64,000 bases of DNA from Thalassotalea agarivorans (GCF_030295955.1 NZ_AP027363.1:310001-374000), one strand, 5' to 3'; positions 49,725-62,398 are shown, counted from the stretch's first letter. Numbers and translations are program-made. Notes: a model not told the origin generated them from the sequence alone.

Positions 49725-51050
49725 ATGGCTACACCAGGACTGGATAATAAAGGCGCAGGCGGATTGTCTGAGCTAAAACAAAGATTATGGTTTGTATTCG
49801 GGGCACTACTTGTGTTTCGTTTAGGATCTTTCGTGCCAATCCCTGGTATTGACGCCGCTGTATTAGCTCAGTTGTTTGAACAACAAAAGGACACCATCAT
49901 TGGCATGTTTAACATGTTCTCTGGTGGTGCTCTTGAGCGAGCCTCTGTATTGGCACTTGGTATTATGCCGTACATTTCAGCTTCTATTATCATGCAAATT
50001 AGTACTCACGTAGTACCAAGTTTGCAAGAGCTTAAAAAAGAAGGTGAAGCTGGACGTCGTAAAATCAGTCAATACACCCGCTACGGCACTTTAATATTGG
50101 CAACATTGCAATCAATTGCGATTGCGAAAAGTCTACCGGGTATGATGCCAGGTCTAGTGTTAAACGCTGGCTTTGGTTTCTACTTTGCAGCTGTTGTTTC
50201 TTTGGTTACTGGTACCATGTTCTTAATGTGGTTAGGTGAGCAAATTACAGAGCGCGGCATTGGTAATGGTATTTCTATCCTTATCTTTGCAGGTATTGTT
50301 GCTGGTATGCCATCAGCTGTTGGTCAAACAGCTGAGATGGCGCGTCAAGGTGAATTGCACTTATTAGTATTGTTGCTAATTGGCGTTATCGTATTTGCGG
50401 TAACTTTCTTCGTAGTGTTTGTTGAGCGTGGTCAACGTCGTATCGTTGTTAACTATGCAAAACGTCAGCAAGGCCGTAAGGTATTTGCTGCACAAAGCAC
50501 ACACTTACCGTTGAAAGTGAACATGGCGGGTGTTATCCCACCAATCTTCGCCTCAAGTATTATCTTGTTCCCAGCGACCTTAGCAGGTTGGTTTGGTCAA
50601 GGTGAAGGCGCAGTAGCTGACATGTTACAGAATTTGTCTGCGGCAATTTCTCCAGGTCAGCCGTTATACGTAATGTTGCTTGCGGCAGCGATCATATTCT
50701 TCTGTTTCTTCTACACGGCGTTAGTATTTAACCCGCGTGAAACAGCAGATAATTTGAAGAAGTCAGGTGCTTTCATTCCAGGTATTCGCCCAGGTGAGCA
50801 GACTTCTCGTTACATTGATAAAGTAATGACACGCCTTACATTAGCAGGTGCGTTGTACATTACCTTTATTTGTTTGGTTCCTGAGTTTATGATGATTGCT
50901 TGGGATGTTCAGTTTTACTTCGGCGGTACGTCGATACTGATCATCGTTGTTGTTATCATGGACTTTATGGCACAAGTACAAACTCATTTGATGTCTCATC
51001 AATATGACAGCGTACTTAAGAAAGCTAATCTTAAAGGCCACGGCCGCTAA
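49725..51050 (+). CDS. secY: Preprotein translocase subunit SecY
   Basis: SecY forms the protein-conducting channel of the inner membrane with SecE and SecG. It is 441 residues with ten membrane helices. Signatures include FVPIPGIDA, the SecY motif [13 protein letters not shown] and [14 protein letters not shown] [17 protein letters not shown]. It lies within the spc operon between rplO and rpmJ as usual. Confidence 0.98.
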   Translation: MATPGLDNKGAGGLSELKQRLWFVFGALLVFRLGSFVPIPGIDAAVLAQLFEQQKDTIIGMFNMFSGGALERASVLALGIMPYISASIIMQISTHVVPSLQELKKEGEAGRRKISQYTRYGTLILATLQSIAIAKSLPGMMPGLVLNAGFGFYFAAVVSLVTGTMFLMWLGEQITERGIGNGISILIFAGIVAGMPSAVGQTAEMARQGELHLLVLLLIGVIVFAVTFFVVFVERGQRRIVVNYAKRQQGRKVFAAQSTHLPLKVNMAGVIPPIFASSIILFPATLAGWFGQGEGAVADMLQNLSAAISPGQPLYVMLLAAAIIFFCFFYTALVFNPRETADNLKKSGAFIPGIRPGEQTSRYIDKVMTRLTLAGALYITFICLVPEFMMIAWDVQFYFGGTSILIIVVVIMDFMAQVQTHLMSHQYDSVLKKANLKGHGR

Positions 51051-51068
51051 GATTTAACGGAGTAGAAA

Positions 51069-51185
51069 ATGAAAGTTCGTGCATCCGTAAAAAAGATTTG
51101 TCGTAACTGTAAGATCGTTAAACGTGCAGGTGTTGTTCGCGTAATTTGTAGCAGCGACCCTAAGCACAAGCAACGTCAAGGTTAA
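51069..51185 (+). CDS. rpmJ: 50S ribosomal protein L36
   Basis: A 38-residue L36, [20 protein letters not shown] and so on, ending [10 protein letters not shown]. It has the zinc-ribbon ligands C11, C14, C27 and H33, so this is the zinc-binding C+ form. GGAG precedes the start. It closes the spc operon. Confidence 0.97.
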   Translation: MKVRASVKKICRNCKIVKRAGVVRVICSSDPKHKQRQG

Positions 51186-51245
51186 TGGTTAACATTAACT
51201 TACACAGCTAAATCTTTTAGAAGTGGTATTATGCAGATTTTTCTG

Positions 51246-51251
51246 TATAAT
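51246..51251 (+). promoter_or_regulatory. Possible alpha operon promoter -10
   Basis: TATAAT directly preceded by CTG, about 95 bases before rpsM; no clear -35. Confidence 0.45.
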
Positions 51252-51269
51252 GCCGCATCGCATTGCAAA

Positions 51270-51346
51270 AAAAGTAGGCAGGTTGAGTATCCTAACGGGC
51301 TTTTCAACCTGTAGTTTTTAATTTTTATATAGGAGATGTGTTAGTG
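51270..51346 (+). promoter_or_regulatory. Alpha operon leader (S4-binding pseudoknot type)
   Basis: A stem CAGGTTGA (51279-51286) with TCAACCTG (51304-51311) encloses GAGTATCCTAACGGGCTTTT, closely matching the E. coli alpha operon mRNA leader, where ribosomal protein S4 stabilises a pseudoknot that traps the 30S subunit at the GTG start. The rpsM start here is also GTG. S4 (rpsD) is encoded in this operon, so autogenous control is probably conserved. Confidence 0.8.
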
Positions 51347-51700
51347 GCCCGTATCGCTGGCATTAACATCCCTGATCGTAAGCATGCAGTAATTGCCCTT
51401 ACTGCGATTTACGGTATCGGTGCAACACGCGCAAAAGCTATTTGTGCAAGCACAGGTATCGCAGAATCAACTAAGATCAGCGAATTAGACGAAGCTCAAA
51501 TCGATTTGCTTCGTGCAGAAGTGGATAAGTACACTGTTGAAGGTGACTTACGCCGTGAAGTTTCAATGAACATCAAGCGTCTGATGGACCTTGGCTGTTT
51601 TCGTGGTATTCGCCATCGTCGCAGTCTACCTCTACGTGGTCAACGCACTAAAACAAATGCGCGCACCCGTAAAGGTCCTCGTAAGCCTATTAAGAAGTAA
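51344..51700 (+). CDS. rpsM: 30S ribosomal protein S13
   Basis: A 118-residue S13 from GTG 51344 ([19 protein letters not shown]), 8 bases after GGAG. A GTG two codons earlier is too close to that site. S13 contacts the 50S subunit and P-site tRNA. First gene of the alpha operon. Confidence 0.97.
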   Translation: MARIAGINIPDRKHAVIALTAIYGIGATRAKAICASTGIAESTKISELDEAQIDLLRAEVDKYTVEGDLRREVSMNIKRLMDLGCFRGIRHRRSLPLRGQRTKTNARTRKGPRKPIKK

Positions 51701-51715
51701 GCGAGGAGATAAGAC

Positions 51716-52105
51716 ATGGCTAAAACACCAGTTCGTTCACGTAAACGTGTAAAAAAACAAGTTGCTGATGGCATGGCTCATATCCATGCTTCTTTCAACA
51801 ACACAATCGTAACTCTTACAGACCGTCAAGGTAATGCATTATCTTGGGCGACTGCAGGTGGTTCAGGTTTCCGTGGTTCACGTAAATCTACACCTTTTGC
51901 TGCTCAGGTAGCTGCAGAGCGCGCAGGTAAAGCTGCACAAGAGTTTGGCTTGAAGAATATTGAAGTATTCGTTAAAGGTCCGGGTCCAGGTCGTGAATCT
52001 GCAATCCGTGCTTTAAATGCTGCTGGTTATAAAATCACCAACATTACTGACGTTACTCCTATTCCTCATAATGGTTGTCGTCCTCCTAAGAAACGTCGCG
52101 TTTAA
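51716..52105 (+). CDS. rpsK: 30S ribosomal protein S11
   Basis: A 129-residue S11 of the 30S platform, with [20 protein letters not shown] and the C-terminal [13 protein letters not shown]. Confidence 0.98.
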   Translation: MAKTPVRSRKRVKKQVADGMAHIHASFNNTIVTLTDRQGNALSWATAGGSGFRGSRKSTPFAAQVAAERAGKAAQEFGLKNIEVFVKGPGPGRESAIRALNAAGYKITNITDVTPIPHNGCRPPKKRRV

Positions 52106-52127
52106 TTAGGATAGTTGGAGAAAGAAA

Positions 52128-52748
52128 ATGGCAAGATATTTAGGTCCTAAGCTAAAGCTTAGCCGCCGCGAAGGAACAGACTTGTTCCTAAAAAGCGGTG
52201 TTAGAGCAATTGACACTAAATGTAAAATCGAAACTATTCCTGGTCAGCACGGCGCTCGTCGCGGTCGTTTATCTGACTATGGTTTACAGCTTCGTGAAAA
52301 GCAAAAAGTACGTCGTATCTACGGTGTATTAGAAAAGCAATTCCGTAACTACTACAAGGAAGCTGCTCGTCTTAAAGGCAACACAGGTGAAAACTTGTTA
52401 CAGCTTTTAGAAAAGCGTCTTGATAACGTTGTTTATCGTATGGGTTTTGCTAGCACTCGTGCAGAAGCACGTCAGCTAGTTAGCCACAAAGCTATCGTAG
52501 TAAACGGTCAAGTTGTTAATATTCCATCTTTCACTGTTAAAGCAGAAGATGTGGTTTCAATCCGTGAAAAAGCAAAATCTCAAGCGCGTATCGTTGCTGC
52601 TTTAGAACTTGCTGATCAACGTGAGAAGCCAGTCTGGGTTGAAGTAGATAATAAGAAAATGGAAGGCGTGTTCAAGCGTATTCCAGATCGTTCTGATTTA
52701 TCTGCGGAAATTAACGAACAGTTGATTGTCGAACTTTACTCTAAGTAA
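52128..52748 (+). CDS. rpsD: 30S ribosomal protein S4
   Basis: A 206-residue S4 ([20 protein letters not shown]), a primary 16S-binding protein and likely repressor of this operon through the leader upstream of rpsM. The S4 RNA-binding domain is at ~95-155 ([20 protein letters not shown]). Confidence 0.98.
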   Translation: MARYLGPKLKLSRREGTDLFLKSGVRAIDTKCKIETIPGQHGARRGRLSDYGLQLREKQKVRRIYGVLEKQFRNYYKEAARLKGNTGENLLQLLEKRLDNVVYRMGFASTRAEARQLVSHKAIVVNGQVVNIPSFTVKAEDVVSIREKAKSQARIVAALELADQREKPVWVEVDNKKMEGVFKRIPDRSDLSAEINEQLIVELYSK

Positions 52749-52773
52749 AGTTGAACTTTAAAGAGAGGACATA

Positions 52774-53763
52774 ATGCAGGGTTCTGTAACCGAATTTCTA
52801 AGACCACGTTTGGTAGAAGTGGAAACTATCAGCACTACGCGTTCTAAAGTTATTTTAGAACCATTAGAGCGTGGTTTTGGTCACACTTTAGGTAACGCTT
52901 TACGTCGTATTTTACTTTCGTCTATGCCAGGTTGTGCAGTAACGGAAGTTGAAATTGATGGCGTATTACACGAGTACAGCAGTAAAGAAGGTGTACAAGA
53001 AGACATCATCGAAATTCTGTTGAACTTAAAAGGGCTTGCGGTAGGTATTGAAGGCAAAACAGAAGCCGTTCTTACCTTAACTAAGTCTGGCGAAGGCCCT
53101 GTAACGGCAGCTGATATTCAGCATGACGGCGATGTAACTATCGCTAATCCAGAGCACGTTATCTGTCATTTAACAGGTGACGGTTCAATTGACATGCGTA
53201 TTAAAGTTGAAATGGGACGTGGTTACGTTCCAGCATCAGCTCGTCGTAATGCCGAAGAAGAAGATCGAGCTATCGGTCGTTTATTAGTAGATGCGTCTTT
53301 TAGTCCTGTAGAGCGTATAGCCTACGATGTTGATTCAGCTCGTGTTGAACAACGTACGGACTTAGATAAATTAATCATCGATATGGAAACTAACGGTACG
53401 TTAGATCCTGAAGAAGCGATTCGTCGTGCTTCAACTATTCTAGCTGAACAGTTAGATGCGTTTGTTGAATTACGCGATATCTCAGAGCCGGAGCAAAAAG
53501 AAGAGAAACCTCTATTTGATCCGATTCTACTTCGTCCAGTTGATGATTTAGAATTAACAGTACGTTCAGCTAACTGCTTAAAAGCAGAAGCAATCCAATA
53601 TATTGGTGACCTTGTGCAACGTGCTGAGGTAGAGCTTCTTAAAACACCTAACTTAGGTAAGAAGTCACTTACTGAAATTAAAGACGTATTAGCTTCTCGT
53701 GGTTTATCTCTAGGTATGCGCCTAGAAAACTGGCCACCAGAGAGCCTAGCTGATAACGATTAA
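52774..53763 (+). CDS. rpoA: DNA-directed RNA polymerase subunit alpha
   Basis: A 329-residue alpha subunit, the E. coli length. The N-terminal dimerisation and assembly domain includes [22 protein letters not shown]. The C-terminal domain (~250-329) that binds UP elements includes [20 protein letters not shown] and [21 protein letters not shown]. Confidence 0.98.
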   Translation: MQGSVTEFLRPRLVEVETISTTRSKVILEPLERGFGHTLGNALRRILLSSMPGCAVTEVEIDGVLHEYSSKEGVQEDIIEILLNLKGLAVGIEGKTEAVLTLTKSGEGPVTAADIQHDGDVTIANPEHVICHLTGDGSIDMRIKVEMGRGYVPASARRNAEEEDRAIGRLLVDASFSPVERIAYDVDSARVEQRTDLDKLIIDMETNGTLDPEEAIRRASTILAEQLDAFVELRDISEPEQKEEKPLFDPILLRPVDDLELTVRSANCLKAEAIQYIGDLVQRAEVELLKTPNLGKKSLTEIKDVLASRGLSLGMRLENWPPESLADND

Positions 53764-53804
53764 TTCGGTCAACGTAAATTATTAGTTAAGATAAGGATTA
53801 ACTT

Positions 53805-54209
53805 ATGCGCCATCGTAAAAGCGGTCGCCAGTTAAACCGTAATAGCAGTCATCGTCAAGCGATGTTCCGCAATATGGCAAGCTCTTTAGTTAAGCACGGT
53901 GTTATTAAAACTACAGTTGCTAAAGCTAAAGAATTACGTCGCGTTGTTGAGCCATTAATTACATTGGCTAAAGAAGACAGCGTAGCAAACCGTCGTTTAG
54001 CGTTTGCACGTACTCGCGATCAAGAAGTAGTAGGTATTTTATTCAACGAACTTGGTTCTCGTTACCAAGATCGCCCAGGTGGTTACACACGTATTCTTAA
54101 GTGTGGTTACCGTACTGGTGATAAAGCACCTATGGCTTTCATTGAGTTAGTAGATCGCCCAGTTGCAGAAGAAGCTGCTCAGGTTGAAGAAACTAGCGCA
54201 GAAGCATAA
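53805..54209 (+). CDS. rplQ: 50S ribosomal protein L17
   Basis: A 134-residue L17 starting [17 protein letters not shown]. The C-terminus carries an acidic, Ala-rich tail ([14 protein letters not shown]) beyond the conserved core. Last gene of the alpha operon. Confidence 0.98.
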   Translation: MRHRKSGRQLNRNSSHRQAMFRNMASSLVKHGVIKTTVAKAKELRRVVEPLITLAKEDSVANRRLAFARTRDQEVVGILFNELGSRYQDRPGGYTRILKCGYRTGDKAPMAFIELVDRPVAEEAAQVEETSAEA

Positions 54210-54226
54210 TTCAGTTTTGAGTTATC

Positions 54227-54258
54227 AAAAAACGGAGCACTTAGTGCTCCGTTTTTTT
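54227..54258 (+). terminator. Alpha operon terminator
   Basis: AACGGAGCAC pairs with GTGCTCCGTT across TTA, flanked by A and T tracts. Confidence 0.92.
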
Positions 54259-54365
54259 ATGGGTAAACGTTAATCGCTTGACCAGACTCACTATTAAACG
54301 TATAAAAATAGGTCCGCTATTTTATTGTCCATAGCGATTGGCAGAAACAACAATAAGGTTAAAAA

Positions 54366-55265
54366 ATGTCAGCTCGAAATCCTATCATTGCAGTTACCGG
54401 TTCTTCAGGCGCTGGAACATCAACCACGACGGAATCGTTTGAGCACATTTTTCGTTCCTTAAATATCAAACCTGCCATGGTGGAAGGCGATAGTTTTCAT
54501 CGATTTTCTCGTCAAGAGATGGGTGTAGAACGACGTAAGGCTGAAGAAGAGCAGCGCACCATAAGTTACTTTGGCGAGCAGGCAAACGACTTTGATTCAC
54601 TAGAAAGCCTTTTTAAAGACTACTCAGAGCGCGGAGTGGGTAAAGTGCGCCGCTATCTGCATACCTTTGACGAGGCGGTACCATATAACCAAATGCCAGG
54701 CACGTTTACGCCATGGGAAGATATGGGACAGGGTACAGACTTGTTATTTTATGAAGGTCTTCACGGTGGTGTAGTTACCGAAAAAAATGATGTAGCTAAA
54801 CATGTCGACCTACTGATAGGCATGGTTCCTATTGTTAACTTAGAGTGGATACAAAAGATTCACCGAGATATCAATCAGCGTGGACATAGCAGGGAAGCCG
54901 TAACCGCTTCTATTGTTCGAAGTATGGAAGATTATATTTCTTACATTACACCTCAATTTTCAAAAACACATATTAATTTTCAGCGTGTACCAACAGTAGA
55001 TACCTCTAATCCATTTAGTGCCAAAGCAATACCAACGCTAGATGAAAGCTTTGTTGTTATTCGATTTAGAGAATCAAGCAATGTCGACTTTCCTTATTAC
55101 CTAAGAATGATTCAAGGTTCATTCATGTCGAGAGTTAACACCTTAGTGGTACCTGGTGGGAAAATGGGCTTGGCAATGGAGCTTATTTTAAAGCCATTGA
55201 TACAAGATCTAATGACGAAAAAGGCGGAAGCTAATAGTCAGCTCGATTGGATGAGTGATTTGTAA
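54366..55265 (+). CDS. prkB: Phosphoribulokinase family protein
   Basis: A 299-residue P-loop kinase closely resembling E. coli PrkB, with Walker A GSSGAGTS (12-19), EGDSFHR, YLHTFDEAVPYNQ and FYEGLHGGV. It is homologous to Calvin-cycle phosphoribulokinase, but no RuBisCO is in view and the true substrate in such heterotrophs is unknown. Its neighbour yhfA is the same as in E. coli. Confidence 0.93.
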   Translation: MSARNPIIAVTGSSGAGTSTTTESFEHIFRSLNIKPAMVEGDSFHRFSRQEMGVERRKAEEEQRTISYFGEQANDFDSLESLFKDYSERGVGKVRRYLHTFDEAVPYNQMPGTFTPWEDMGQGTDLLFYEGLHGGVVTEKNDVAKHVDLLIGMVPIVNLEWIQKIHRDINQRGHSREAVTASIVRSMEDYISYITPQFSKTHINFQRVPTVDTSNPFSAKAIPTLDESFVVIRFRESSNVDFPYYLRMIQGSFMSRVNTLVVPGGKMGLAMELILKPLIQDLMTKKAEANSQLDWMSDL

Positions 55266-55355
55266 CACCACCTAAATGGGCTAATATAAACGAGCCCAAT
55301 GCTAGCTTTATATCAAGAAAGCTATACTTTACTGATAAAATATAGCTTCTTAAAT

Positions 55356-55760
55356 TTAGCTATTTACGATTTCATAGCTGTGGGTAATATTAACCGCTTT
55401 ATTGAGCATTAGGGCAACAGAGCAATATTTGTCAGCAGATAAATTCACGGCGCGTTCAACATGCTTTTCAGCAACATCGGTACCGGTGATCACAAACGTT
55501 AAGTGAATATCACTAAACAAACGCGGTACAGTGTCGACACGCTTACCTTCTAGGTGCACTTCACAGCCTGTAACCTGTTGACGTGCTTTTTGCAAAATAC
55601 TGACAACATCGACAGAGGAACAACCACCTAGAGAAAGTAAAACATTCTCTAGTGGGCTCGGCGCCGTCTTACCGCCATTGGCATCTAAAATTAAAGAGTG
55701 GCCGCTTTCAGAAATACCCATAAAGGTCTCTTCACCTACCCATTTTACCGTTGCTTTCAT
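55356..55760 (-). CDS. yhfA: OsmC family protein YhfA
   Basis: A 134-residue OsmC-like protein. The two redox cysteines of the family are present: C47 in SLGGCSSVDV and C113 in DKYCSVALML. OsmC/Ohr proteins reduce organic hydroperoxides; the role of the YhfA branch is less clear. Convergent with prkB; a hairpin with AGCTATA/TATAGCT arms (55319-55347) lies between them and could terminate either. Confidence 0.9.
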   Translation of the reverse strand: MKATVKWVGEETFMGISESGHSLILDANGGKTAPSPLENVLLSLGGCSSVDVVSILQKARQQVTGCEVHLEGKRVDTVPRLFSDIHLTFVITGTDVAEKHVERAVNLSADKYCSVALMLNKAVNITHSYEIVNS

Positions 55761-55825
55761 GTGTTTAATCTCTTAATTAAAGTGCCGCAAATATAAAACG
55801 AAACTTACCCTTGTACAACTATTGT

Positions 55826-56623
55826 TTATTGCGCGTTTGTACTTTCAAAAATTTTGTCGGCAGACGCCGCAACAAAGCCGGTATAAAGCTTACCATCTGG
55901 CATGGGATAGCGTTTGGCAAATTCGTAGAAACAACTTGGAATTTCCATTTCAACATCGCTAAATGAAACTAATGCTTTGTCAGCAAGTGTCGATGATTGT
56001 TCTAACTTAACGGTCTCATCGCCTTTCACTTCACCACCTGAACTATTAAGCTTGAAACCAGCATCTTTTAGCGCTTGATTAACTGCGTGTATATCATCAA
56101 AATTTTCTAGATGATTAATGCTCACGGTAAAATGATTGGCTCTATAGCCCCATGCTGCCATCCACGCTGCATATTCACTCTCTGCCAATAACGTTTGGTA
56201 ATCTTGATAGCTAACCTGCCAATGAGTGCCTGAATACAAAAAGTCTTCTCGAGATGCTACATCAGCAGGCATTTGATCTACTAAGCGGTGAATAATGCTT
56301 TGCACCTCTGGCGAAAACTCTTCAACTAACAATTCACTGATGAAGACCTTAGGCATAGTGTCATTAGGGTGTTCATAATGTTTTGCGACGAGTTTCTTTT
56401 GTTCGAAGTGATAGTCGCCACAAGCCTTGTAACCCAATTTGGTTAAATGTTGAGCGAGTTTATCTAGTCCTATCGAAGGTAAATTGAAGGTCCTGTACGC
56501 AACATGATCATTGATTACATCGCCACCAGAACCAAGCAATTGATGAATTTTTTTAGCAGACGGCGTGACCGTAAGATAGTCTTGCCAAATTTTATCGAAT
56601 AGCGCTTGAACTTGTTGTGTCAT
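55826..56623 (-). CDS. DUF1338 domain-containing protein
   Basis: A 265-residue member of the DUF1338 family, which includes the 2-oxoadipate dioxygenase/decarboxylase of lysine catabolism (HglS/YdcJ) and has a VOC-like fold. Candidate metal ligands are H40 (NDHVAYRTFN), H164 or H171 (ANHFTVSINHLE) and E234 (SCFYEFAKR). It follows the ast genes on the same strand but after a terminator. An amino-acid catabolic role is plausible; the substrate is inferred only. Confidence 0.82.
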   Translation of the reverse strand: MTQQVQALFDKIWQDYLTVTPSAKKIHQLLGSGGDVINDHVAYRTFNLPSIGLDKLAQHLTKLGYKACGDYHFEQKKLVAKHYEHPNDTMPKVFISELLVEEFSPEVQSIIHRLVDQMPADVASREDFLYSGTHWQVSYQDYQTLLAESEYAAWMAAWGYRANHFTVSINHLENFDDIHAVNQALKDAGFKLNSSGGEVKGDETVKLEQSSTLADKALVSFSDVEMEIPSCFYEFAKRYPMPDGKLYTGFVAASADKIFESTNAQ

Positions 56624-56677
56624 TTTTCATTCCTTATCATTAGGGTGAAACGTGTCAGTACGCGCGTGCAAATAAAT

Positions 56678-56703
56678 CAGGGCGAATACTGACATTCGCC
56701 CTG
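56678..56703 (-). terminator. Terminator-like hairpin after astD
   Basis: A 10-bp perfect stem (56678-56687 with 56694-56703) lies downstream of astD on the minus strand; the T tract is interrupted. Confidence 0.6.
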
Positions 56704-56793
56704 TTATTAAATTTGGTCGATACTTTTAAAGAATCCTGGTTTACTGGCTGCTGTCGCAGGTAGGGTTAAGTATAAATGCATCGACTTATATGC

Positions 56794-58263
56794 CTATATG
56801 GTTAAACCTGGGCTTAACTGTGCAGGCAATTGTACTTTGTCGGCTTCTACTGATGCTACCGGGTAAGCACAGTAGTCAGCGGCGTAGTAAGCACTTGCTC
56901 TATGGTTGCCGCTCGCGCCAATACCACCAAATGGGGCCGCACTGCTAGCACCAGTAATTGGCTTGTTCCAGTTTACAATACCCGCTCTAATTCTTGCGAA
57001 AAAGTGTTGGTAATCAGCTTCGTTGTCTCCTAGGAAACCCGCAGACAAACCAAAGCTCGTATTATTCGCTTCATTAATCGCTTGGTCGAAATCATTGTAA
57101 CGATAGATTTTTAACAATGGTCCGAAGTGCTCTTCATCAGCCATACTAGCTAATGAAGTTACATCGACAATACCTGGCGAAACAAAACCAGTGCCTGCTT
57201 CAAGGTGTTTTAATTCAACTAGTGAAGTAGCTCCTTGCGATAGTAACGACTGATAAGCGTCAACTAAACCCAGCGCCGCTTTTTCAGATATCATTGAACC
57301 GATGAAAGGTTGCTCTTCATCATCATAAAAACCAATTTTAATCTGTTTAGTGACTTCCACTAATTTATTGATAATACGATCACCCTGTTCGCCAGCTTCG
57401 ATAAACAGGCGACGAGCACAAGTACAACGTTGCCCTGTGGTGACAAAGGCTGATTGCACAATATCATGCACTACAGCATCAACATCGGCGACGTTTTTAA
57501 CAATCAACGGGTTATTACCGCCCATTTCTAATGCCAAAATTTTACCCGGCTGACCGCCAAATTGTTGATGTAATAGGTGCCCAGTATTTGAGCTACCTGT
57601 GAAAAACAAACCATCAATTTGAGGGTGTGATGCTAGTGCTTTTCCTGTCTCTACTTCACCTTGTACTAGGTTTATAACACCGTCTGGTAAACCTGCCGCT
57701 TGCCATAGCTTCATTGTTTCTTCAGCTGTTTTTGGCGTTAATTCGCTTGGTTTAAACACAACCGTATTACCAGCAATTAGCGCAGGGACAATGTGACCAT
57801 TAGGAAGGTGGCCAGGGAAGTTGTATGGACCAAATACCGCAACCACGCCATGTGGTTTGTGGCGGATAAAAGCTTTAGCGCCAGGCATGTCGTTTTCTAC
57901 GGTACCTGTACGTTCATCATAAGCACGCAGCGAAATAGCAATCTTGCCGATCATAGCGCCAACTTCGGTACGGGTTTCCCATAGTGGCTTGCCGGTTTCT
58001 TGTGCAATTGTGGTTGCTAACGCTTCTTTTGCATCGGTAAGCTTTTCAGCAAAACGCTTTACCAGTTCAATACGTGATGACAAAGACGTTTGGCCCCATG
58101 ATTCAAACGCAGTACGAGCGCTTAAGATAGCATCATTAACTTGCGCTTCTGTGGCACTTAAACCACGCCATATTTCTTCATTTTTTGCTGGATTCAGTGA
58201 AAACACTTCATGGCCTTGGCCAGCTAACCATTGACCGTTTATAAATTGGATGTTCGATGACAT
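56794..58263 (-). CDS. astD: N-succinylglutamate 5-semialdehyde dehydrogenase
   Basis: AstD oxidises succinylglutamate semialdehyde with NAD+ in the arginine succinyltransferase (AST) pathway. It is a 489-residue aldehyde dehydrogenase with general base E246 ([10 protein letters not shown]) and catalytic C280 ([11 protein letters not shown]). It lies 20 bases after astA in an astC-astA-astD operon. astB and astE, needed to complete the pathway, are not in the window. Confidence 0.95.
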   Translation of the reverse strand: MSSNIQFINGQWLAGQGHEVFSLNPAKNEEIWRGLSATEAQVNDAILSARTAFESWGQTSLSSRIELVKRFAEKLTDAKEALATTIAQETGKPLWETRTEVGAMIGKIAISLRAYDERTGTVENDMPGAKAFIRHKPHGVVAVFGPYNFPGHLPNGHIVPALIAGNTVVFKPSELTPKTAEETMKLWQAAGLPDGVINLVQGEVETGKALASHPQIDGLFFTGSSNTGHLLHQQFGGQPGKILALEMGGNNPLIVKNVADVDAVVHDIVQSAFVTTGQRCTCARRLFIEAGEQGDRIINKLVEVTKQIKIGFYDDEEQPFIGSMISEKAALGLVDAYQSLLSQGATSLVELKHLEAGTGFVSPGIVDVTSLASMADEEHFGPLLKIYRYNDFDQAINEANNTSFGLSAGFLGDNEADYQHFFARIRAGIVNWNKPITGASSAAPFGGIGASGNHRASAYYAADYCAYPVASVEADKVQLPAQLSPGLTI

Positions 58264-58283
58264 TATTTATCTCCGAATAGATA

Positions 58284-59303
58284 CTAGGCGCTTACTATGC
58301 GCACCCAGTCATCTTTTTCAACGCCGAGTGCATCGGCAACTTGCTGACTGATAACAACTTGGTTTGCGGTTTCTCGATGAAGCAGCGGCGCTGCTGTCGC
58401 CCTAAAATCTTTGACTTTAGTATTACAAATAAGAAACTGCTGACTCTGCTCGTCAACTTCATCAATGATTACTTGGCAGGCATCACTTTGCTTAACAGTG
58501 CGAATATCGTCTAGTTTTGCTTCTACCGTAGGACCAGCATCGAAAATATCGACATAGCCGCCACGCGAAAAACCTTCACCTTGCAGTAATTTAAGTGCTG
58601 GTACCGTATTTTTGTGCACTTTATTTATCACTGCTTGCGCAGCGTCACTTAATAAATTGACATAAATAGGGTATTTCGGCATTAATTCAGCGATGAACTG
58701 CTTTTTGCCAATGCCAGTAAGATAATCTGCAGTTGGAAAGTCTATTGAGAAAAAGTGGTCTTGTAACCAATCCCAAAACGGAGAGCGTCCTTGATCATCC
58801 GAAACACCGCGCATTTCTGCAATAACTCTATCTGCAAAACGTTTTTGGTGTTGAGCCATAAATAAAAATCTAAAACGAGACAATAGTCTGCCGTTATTAT
58901 TTTTTCGATGGCTTTTATTTAAAAATAGCGTGCAGATTTCAGTCACGCCCGTGTAGTCATTACACAGGGTTAAGGTATCTACAGATTTGTATATGTTGAG
59001 CTCTCGTGAGCTGTGAACTACTTTACCAAGGTGGTAGTGATAAAAGGCATCGGTTAATCCGACAGAGGCTTCAATGCCACTAGTACCAACCACTTTGTTG
59101 GTTTTAGTGTCTTCCATCACAAACAGATAGCTTTCTGTCCCAGGCTTGGTGACGTTTTTGGCAAATGATGCTTCGGACGCGGCTATACGGTTTCTAAGTA
59201 ACTCTTCATTAACCGGCAGGGAAGTAAAGCCGTGGCCAGATTCCACGGCAATATTTTCCAAATCTGAATAATCGTTTGCTCTAATTGGGCGAATGATAAT
59301 CAT
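58284..59303 (-). CDS. astA: Arginine N-succinyltransferase
   Basis: AstA transfers succinyl from succinyl-CoA to arginine, the first AST step. The 339-residue protein begins MIIIRPIRANDYSDLENIA and contains CTLFLNKSHRKNNNGRLLSR-like residues and the RFLFMAQHQKRFADRVIAEMRG block that mark the family. Only one subunit gene is present here. Second gene of the operon, 17 bases after astC. Confidence 0.95.
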   Translation of the reverse strand: MIIIRPIRANDYSDLENIAVESGHGFTSLPVNEELLRNRIAASEASFAKNVTKPGTESYLFVMEDTKTNKVVGTSGIEASVGLTDAFYHYHLGKVVHSSRELNIYKSVDTLTLCNDYTGVTEICTLFLNKSHRKNNNGRLLSRFRFLFMAQHQKRFADRVIAEMRGVSDDQGRSPFWDWLQDHFFSIDFPTADYLTGIGKKQFIAELMPKYPIYVNLLSDAAQAVINKVHKNTVPALKLLQGEGFSRGGYVDIFDAGPTVEAKLDDIRTVKQSDACQVIIDEVDEQSQQFLICNTKVKDFRATAAPLLHRETANQVVISQQVADALGVEKDDWVRIVSA

Positions 59304-59320
59304 GATGTTGGCTTTTTAAT

Positions 59321-60853
<1,533 letters not shown>

Positions 60854-61435
60854 TTATAGATATTTTTTGAAAAAATTTGAAAGCAATTGATGTCCTTGCG
60901 CGGTAAGCACAGACTCGGGGTGAAATTGCACGCCAACAATAGGCAGTGACTTATGTTCTATTGCCATAATTTCTTGTTCGCCCAACTCATTATGATGCCA
61001 AGCTGTTACATTGAGCGAGTCTGGCAATGAACTGGGCTCGATAACAAGCGAATGATAACGAGTGACGGTTAATGGGTTTGTTAAACCCTCAAATGCGCCT
61101 TCGCCCGTGTGAGTAATTTCTGATGTTTTACCATGCATAACTTTGTGCGCTTTTATAATGTTAGCACCAAAAAACTGGGCAATAGTTTGATGGCCTAAAC
61201 ACACGCCTAATATGGGTAAACGTTGAGCAAAATGTTCAAGTACTGTGAGCGATATGCCTGCTGCATCTGGATTGCATGGGCCTGGCGATATAACAATAGC
61301 TTGCGGCGACAATTGCTCTATTTGTTCGATGGTAATGTCGTCATTTCGATAAACAATAACCTCCTGCCCTAACTCCTTAAAATAGCGGACAAGGTTAAAC
61401 GTAAACGAATCATAGTTGTCGATCATTAAAATCAA
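60854..61435 (-). CDS. pabA: Aminodeoxychorismate/anthranilate synthase component II
   Basis: A 193-residue class I glutamine amidotransferase supplying ammonia for aminodeoxychorismate (folate) or anthranilate (tryptophan) synthesis. The triad is complete: C79 (LGVCLGHQ), H172 and E174 (VQFHPES). The gene sits upstream of astC, as pabA does in Vibrio and Shewanella, which favours PabA over TrpG. A shared amphibolic role is possible. Confidence 0.92.
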   Translation of the reverse strand: MILMIDNYDSFTFNLVRYFKELGQEVIVYRNDDITIEQIEQLSPQAIVISPGPCNPDAAGISLTVLEHFAQRLPILGVCLGHQTIAQFFGANIIKAHKVMHGKTSEITHTGEGAFEGLTNPLTVTRYHSLVIEPSSLPDSLNVTAWHHNELGEQEIMAIEHKSLPIVGVQFHPESVLTAQGHQLLSNFFKKYL

Positions 61436-61506
61436 TGCAGGGCGCCCTAATGGTTTATATCGTTGGCAAAAATAGGGCGCTATTCTAACGCAAAGTTGTG
61501 CAATGT

Positions 61507-61842
61507 TTAACGATTGTCGCTAAATATAAATCCAAGCAATATTGCGAAAGTGCAAACTATGGTAGCCAATGCAGGCGAACTAATCGCTTGAACAAGCGAA
61601 TCGCTAATGACGGGTGATGGAGCGCTGGGTATTGAAAAACTAAATACCTGTGTAAGGTTTGAAAACCATTGCCCAAGCGGCAAAGTGAGCGCAAATATCG
61701 CTGCAAACAAGACAACAATACTAGCGATTATGCGATTCTTAGCACGCTGATAAGACTTGATACGCTGCATCGTTTGCACAGTAAAGCCATTATCCTCAAT
61801 TTCAGGCAGTGGTTGTTGTAAAAGGGAATCTAAATTGTCCAT
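61507..61842 (-). CDS. Putative anti-sigma factor-like membrane protein
   Basis: A 111-residue protein with a short acidic cytoplasmic N-terminus (~38 residues with [14 protein letters not shown]) and membrane helices at ~39-60 and ~88-108. It begins one base after the sigma factor gene, and the layout suits a small membrane anti-sigma factor. No zinc-binding anti-sigma motif is present, so the role is inferred from position. Confidence 0.6.
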   Translation of the reverse strand: MDNLDSLLQQPLPEIEDNGFTVQTMQRIKSYQRAKNRIIASIVVLFAAIFALTLPLGQWFSNLTQVFSFSIPSAPSPVISDSLVQAISSPALATIVCTFAILLGFIFSDNR

Positions 61843-61843
61843 G

Positions 61844-62395
61844 TTAAGCCACTCCTCTGTTGTTTTGCGTTGATGGATTTAATAACTGCGTTAGTATCTC
61901 TTTGCCTCTGCGAACGTGCGATTTTACGGTACCGACAGGCAAATCAAGCATAGCAGAGATTTCTTCTTGGTTGTAACCAAAGTTAAATTGTAATGTTATA
62001 CAGGCGCGTTGCACGGCACTTAATTGAGCAACCGCCCATTCCAAGTCTCGTTTTTCAGTCATTTGACTGACATTGTCACTTGCCTCTTCATTGCCTGACA
62101 GTTCGTCAACCGGCTTTTGCTTTCTTAATAATTGCAAAAACTCGAAATAAGCTATGCGAAACAACCATCCTTGGAACTTTCCTTTGCCTTGGAACATGGA
62201 AAGCTTTTGATAAACCTGAATAAACGTATTTTGTGCGACATCATCTGCCAATGAAAAATCATTGCTACAAAGCCTGCGACAATACTGTCTCAAGCTTTGT
62301 TGGTAGTGCGTAATAAGTTGAGCAAACGCATTTTCACATTGTGTTGCTAATACTTTTGCAATCAACTCATTTTCATTGGACAGAGGTTGCACCAT
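61844..62395 (-). CDS. RNA polymerase sigma factor, ECF subfamily
   Basis: A 183-residue sigma-70 family protein with only regions 2 and 4. Region 2 includes LADDVAQNTFIQVYQKLSMF and GWLFRIAYFEFLQLLRKQ; region 4 includes LSAVQRACITLQFNFGYNQEEISAMLDLPVGTVKSHVRRG. The signal that controls it is unknown. It lies between a DUF6249 protein and the putative anti-sigma gene, spacing 3 and 1 bases, so the three form an operon. Confidence 0.93.
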   Translation of the reverse strand: MVQPLSNENELIAKVLATQCENAFAQLITHYQQSLRQYCRRLCSNDFSLADDVAQNTFIQVYQKLSMFQGKGKFQGWLFRIAYFEFLQLLRKQKPVDELSGNEEASDNVSQMTEKRDLEWAVAQLSAVQRACITLQFNFGYNQEEISAMLDLPVGTVKSHVRRGKEILTQLLNPSTQNNRGVA

Positions 62396-62398
62396 AAA